DNA of 6,644 nucleotides, taken from Candidatus Falkowiibacteriota bacterium (GTDB lineage Bacteria > Patescibacteriota > Patescibacteriia > Patescibacteriales > GWE2-39-37). How positions within the stretch are numbered: position 1 is the stretch's first letter; every line of letters begins with the position of its first letter. The stretch is taken from NCBI GenBank assembly GCA_013335665.1, contig JAAXVE010000047.1, forward strand, positions 1 to 6,644. The letters run 5' to 3'. The position numbers and the translations under genes were made by a program. This document shows positions 6,412 to 6,644 of this stretch, in pieces. The notes below the pieces were generated by a model, which saw only the letters and a program-made list of their open reading frames with translations, did no database searches and was not told where the DNA came from.

Positions 6412-6644
6412 ATGTCTCAGAAGCAATGTTGCAAAAGCGCATTTGAAGGAGATGCCGGCGGTATTTCGATGACAATCAGTTTGTCGGAAAAGACGGGCAC
6501 TGGATGTCTTTGCGGTAGCAGCGGTGTTATCAAATTGTCTTTGAAGTATATCCTTGAAATCAACAAGGATACGCCTGCGGTCGTTCGTCTGCAAGGCCAA
6601 CGTGGTGAGGTAAGGCCACTCGACTCACTAAAGTCTGATGTGGC
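6412..6644 (+). CDS. Uncharacterised protein, second tandem paralog (3' end outside window)
   Basis: This frame starts at the ATG at 6412, 6 nt after GGAGG, and stays open for 77 full codons to the window edge. Residues 44-78 align with residues 30-64 of the upstream 277-residue protein at 16 of 35 identical positions, counting a final alanine fixed by the partial codon GC. Shared landmarks are L-x-Y-x-LEI-x-K, a proline, RL-x-GQR and spaced leucines. The first five residues also match the Met-Ser-X-Lys-Gln pattern. Between these parts the N-terminus is about 14 residues longer and differs strongly. It is rich in Ser and Gly and has four cysteines (C6, C7, C32, C34), none clearly aligned with C3 or C19 of the first copy. 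No function is recognised. It has its own promoter and structured leader. The full protein may have a length like its neighbour, but that cannot be seen here. Confidence 0.82.
   Translation, partial: MSQKQCCKSAFEGDAGGISMTISLSEKTGTGCLCGSSGVIKLSLKYILEINKDTPAVVRLQGQRGEVRPLDSLKSDV

Larger units (their letters stand above)
6304..6426 (+). repeat. Duplicated promoter-leader-start unit, copy 2
   Basis: This is the partner of the unit at 5291-5411, about 1 kb downstream and in the same orientation. It is 2 bases longer between the -10 box and the ATG, mostly because the loop of its first hairpin is 5 nt instead of 2. Confidence 0.8.

Noticed and set aside
6298..6600. Minus-strand open frame of 100 codons opposite the second paralog
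   Set aside because: It runs through the promoter, leader and start of the + strand gene, which is supported by similarity to its neighbour. It is a shadow frame.
1..6644. CRISPR arrays, tRNA or rRNA genes, insertion sequence ends
   Set aside because: No regularly spaced repeats, clover-leaf sequence, transposase or terminal inverted repeats were seen by eye. The only repeats are the two promoter-leader units and the paralog coding region.

Overview
The window reads as a stretch of a mid-GC, Gram-negative-like bacterial chromosome. Genes are densely packed on one strand, two promoters look sigma70-like, and the last two genes have strong GGAGG ribosome binding sites. Taxonomy cannot be fixed from the sequence. 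A Desulfuromonadota- or gammaproteobacteria-like host is only a guess.

Positions 1-5202 hold a tight four-gene operon on the + strand, with gaps of 9, 6 and 1 bases. In order it encodes the C-terminal part of a radical SAM enzyme with an auxiliary Fe-S (SPASM/twitch-like) region, a DegT/DnrJ/EryC1/StrS sugar aminotransferase, a family 2 glycosyltransferase, and a 769-residue protein. That last protein joins a fold-type I (class I/II) PLP aminotransferase to a C-terminal domain carrying an HD-phosphohydrolase-type metal signature. Together they look like part of a pathway that makes and attaches an unusual amino sugar or amino-cyclitol-like unit, for a surface glycan or a small glycosylated metabolite. 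The product is not identifiable.

Positions 5203-6644 have a different organisation: two tandem, independently expressed paralogous genes of unknown function. The first is complete (277 aa). The second begins at 6412, runs off the window edge and has no stop in view. Each has its own promoter (TTGACN, 17 bp, TATGKT), and a rho-independent terminator lies between them. Each is preceded by a closely similar leader of about 70 nt. In both leaders the same two small hairpins are kept by compensatory base changes, followed by a GGAGG site exactly 6 nt before an ATG that opens with Met-Ser-X-Lys-Gln.

The most novel-looking element is this duplicated promoter/leader/paralog unit, a candidate structured cis-regulatory RNA controlling a family of uncharacterised cytoplasmic proteins. 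The second is the aminotransferase-HD fusion. A functional link between the operon and the tandem paralogs is possible from proximity but is not shown by the sequence.
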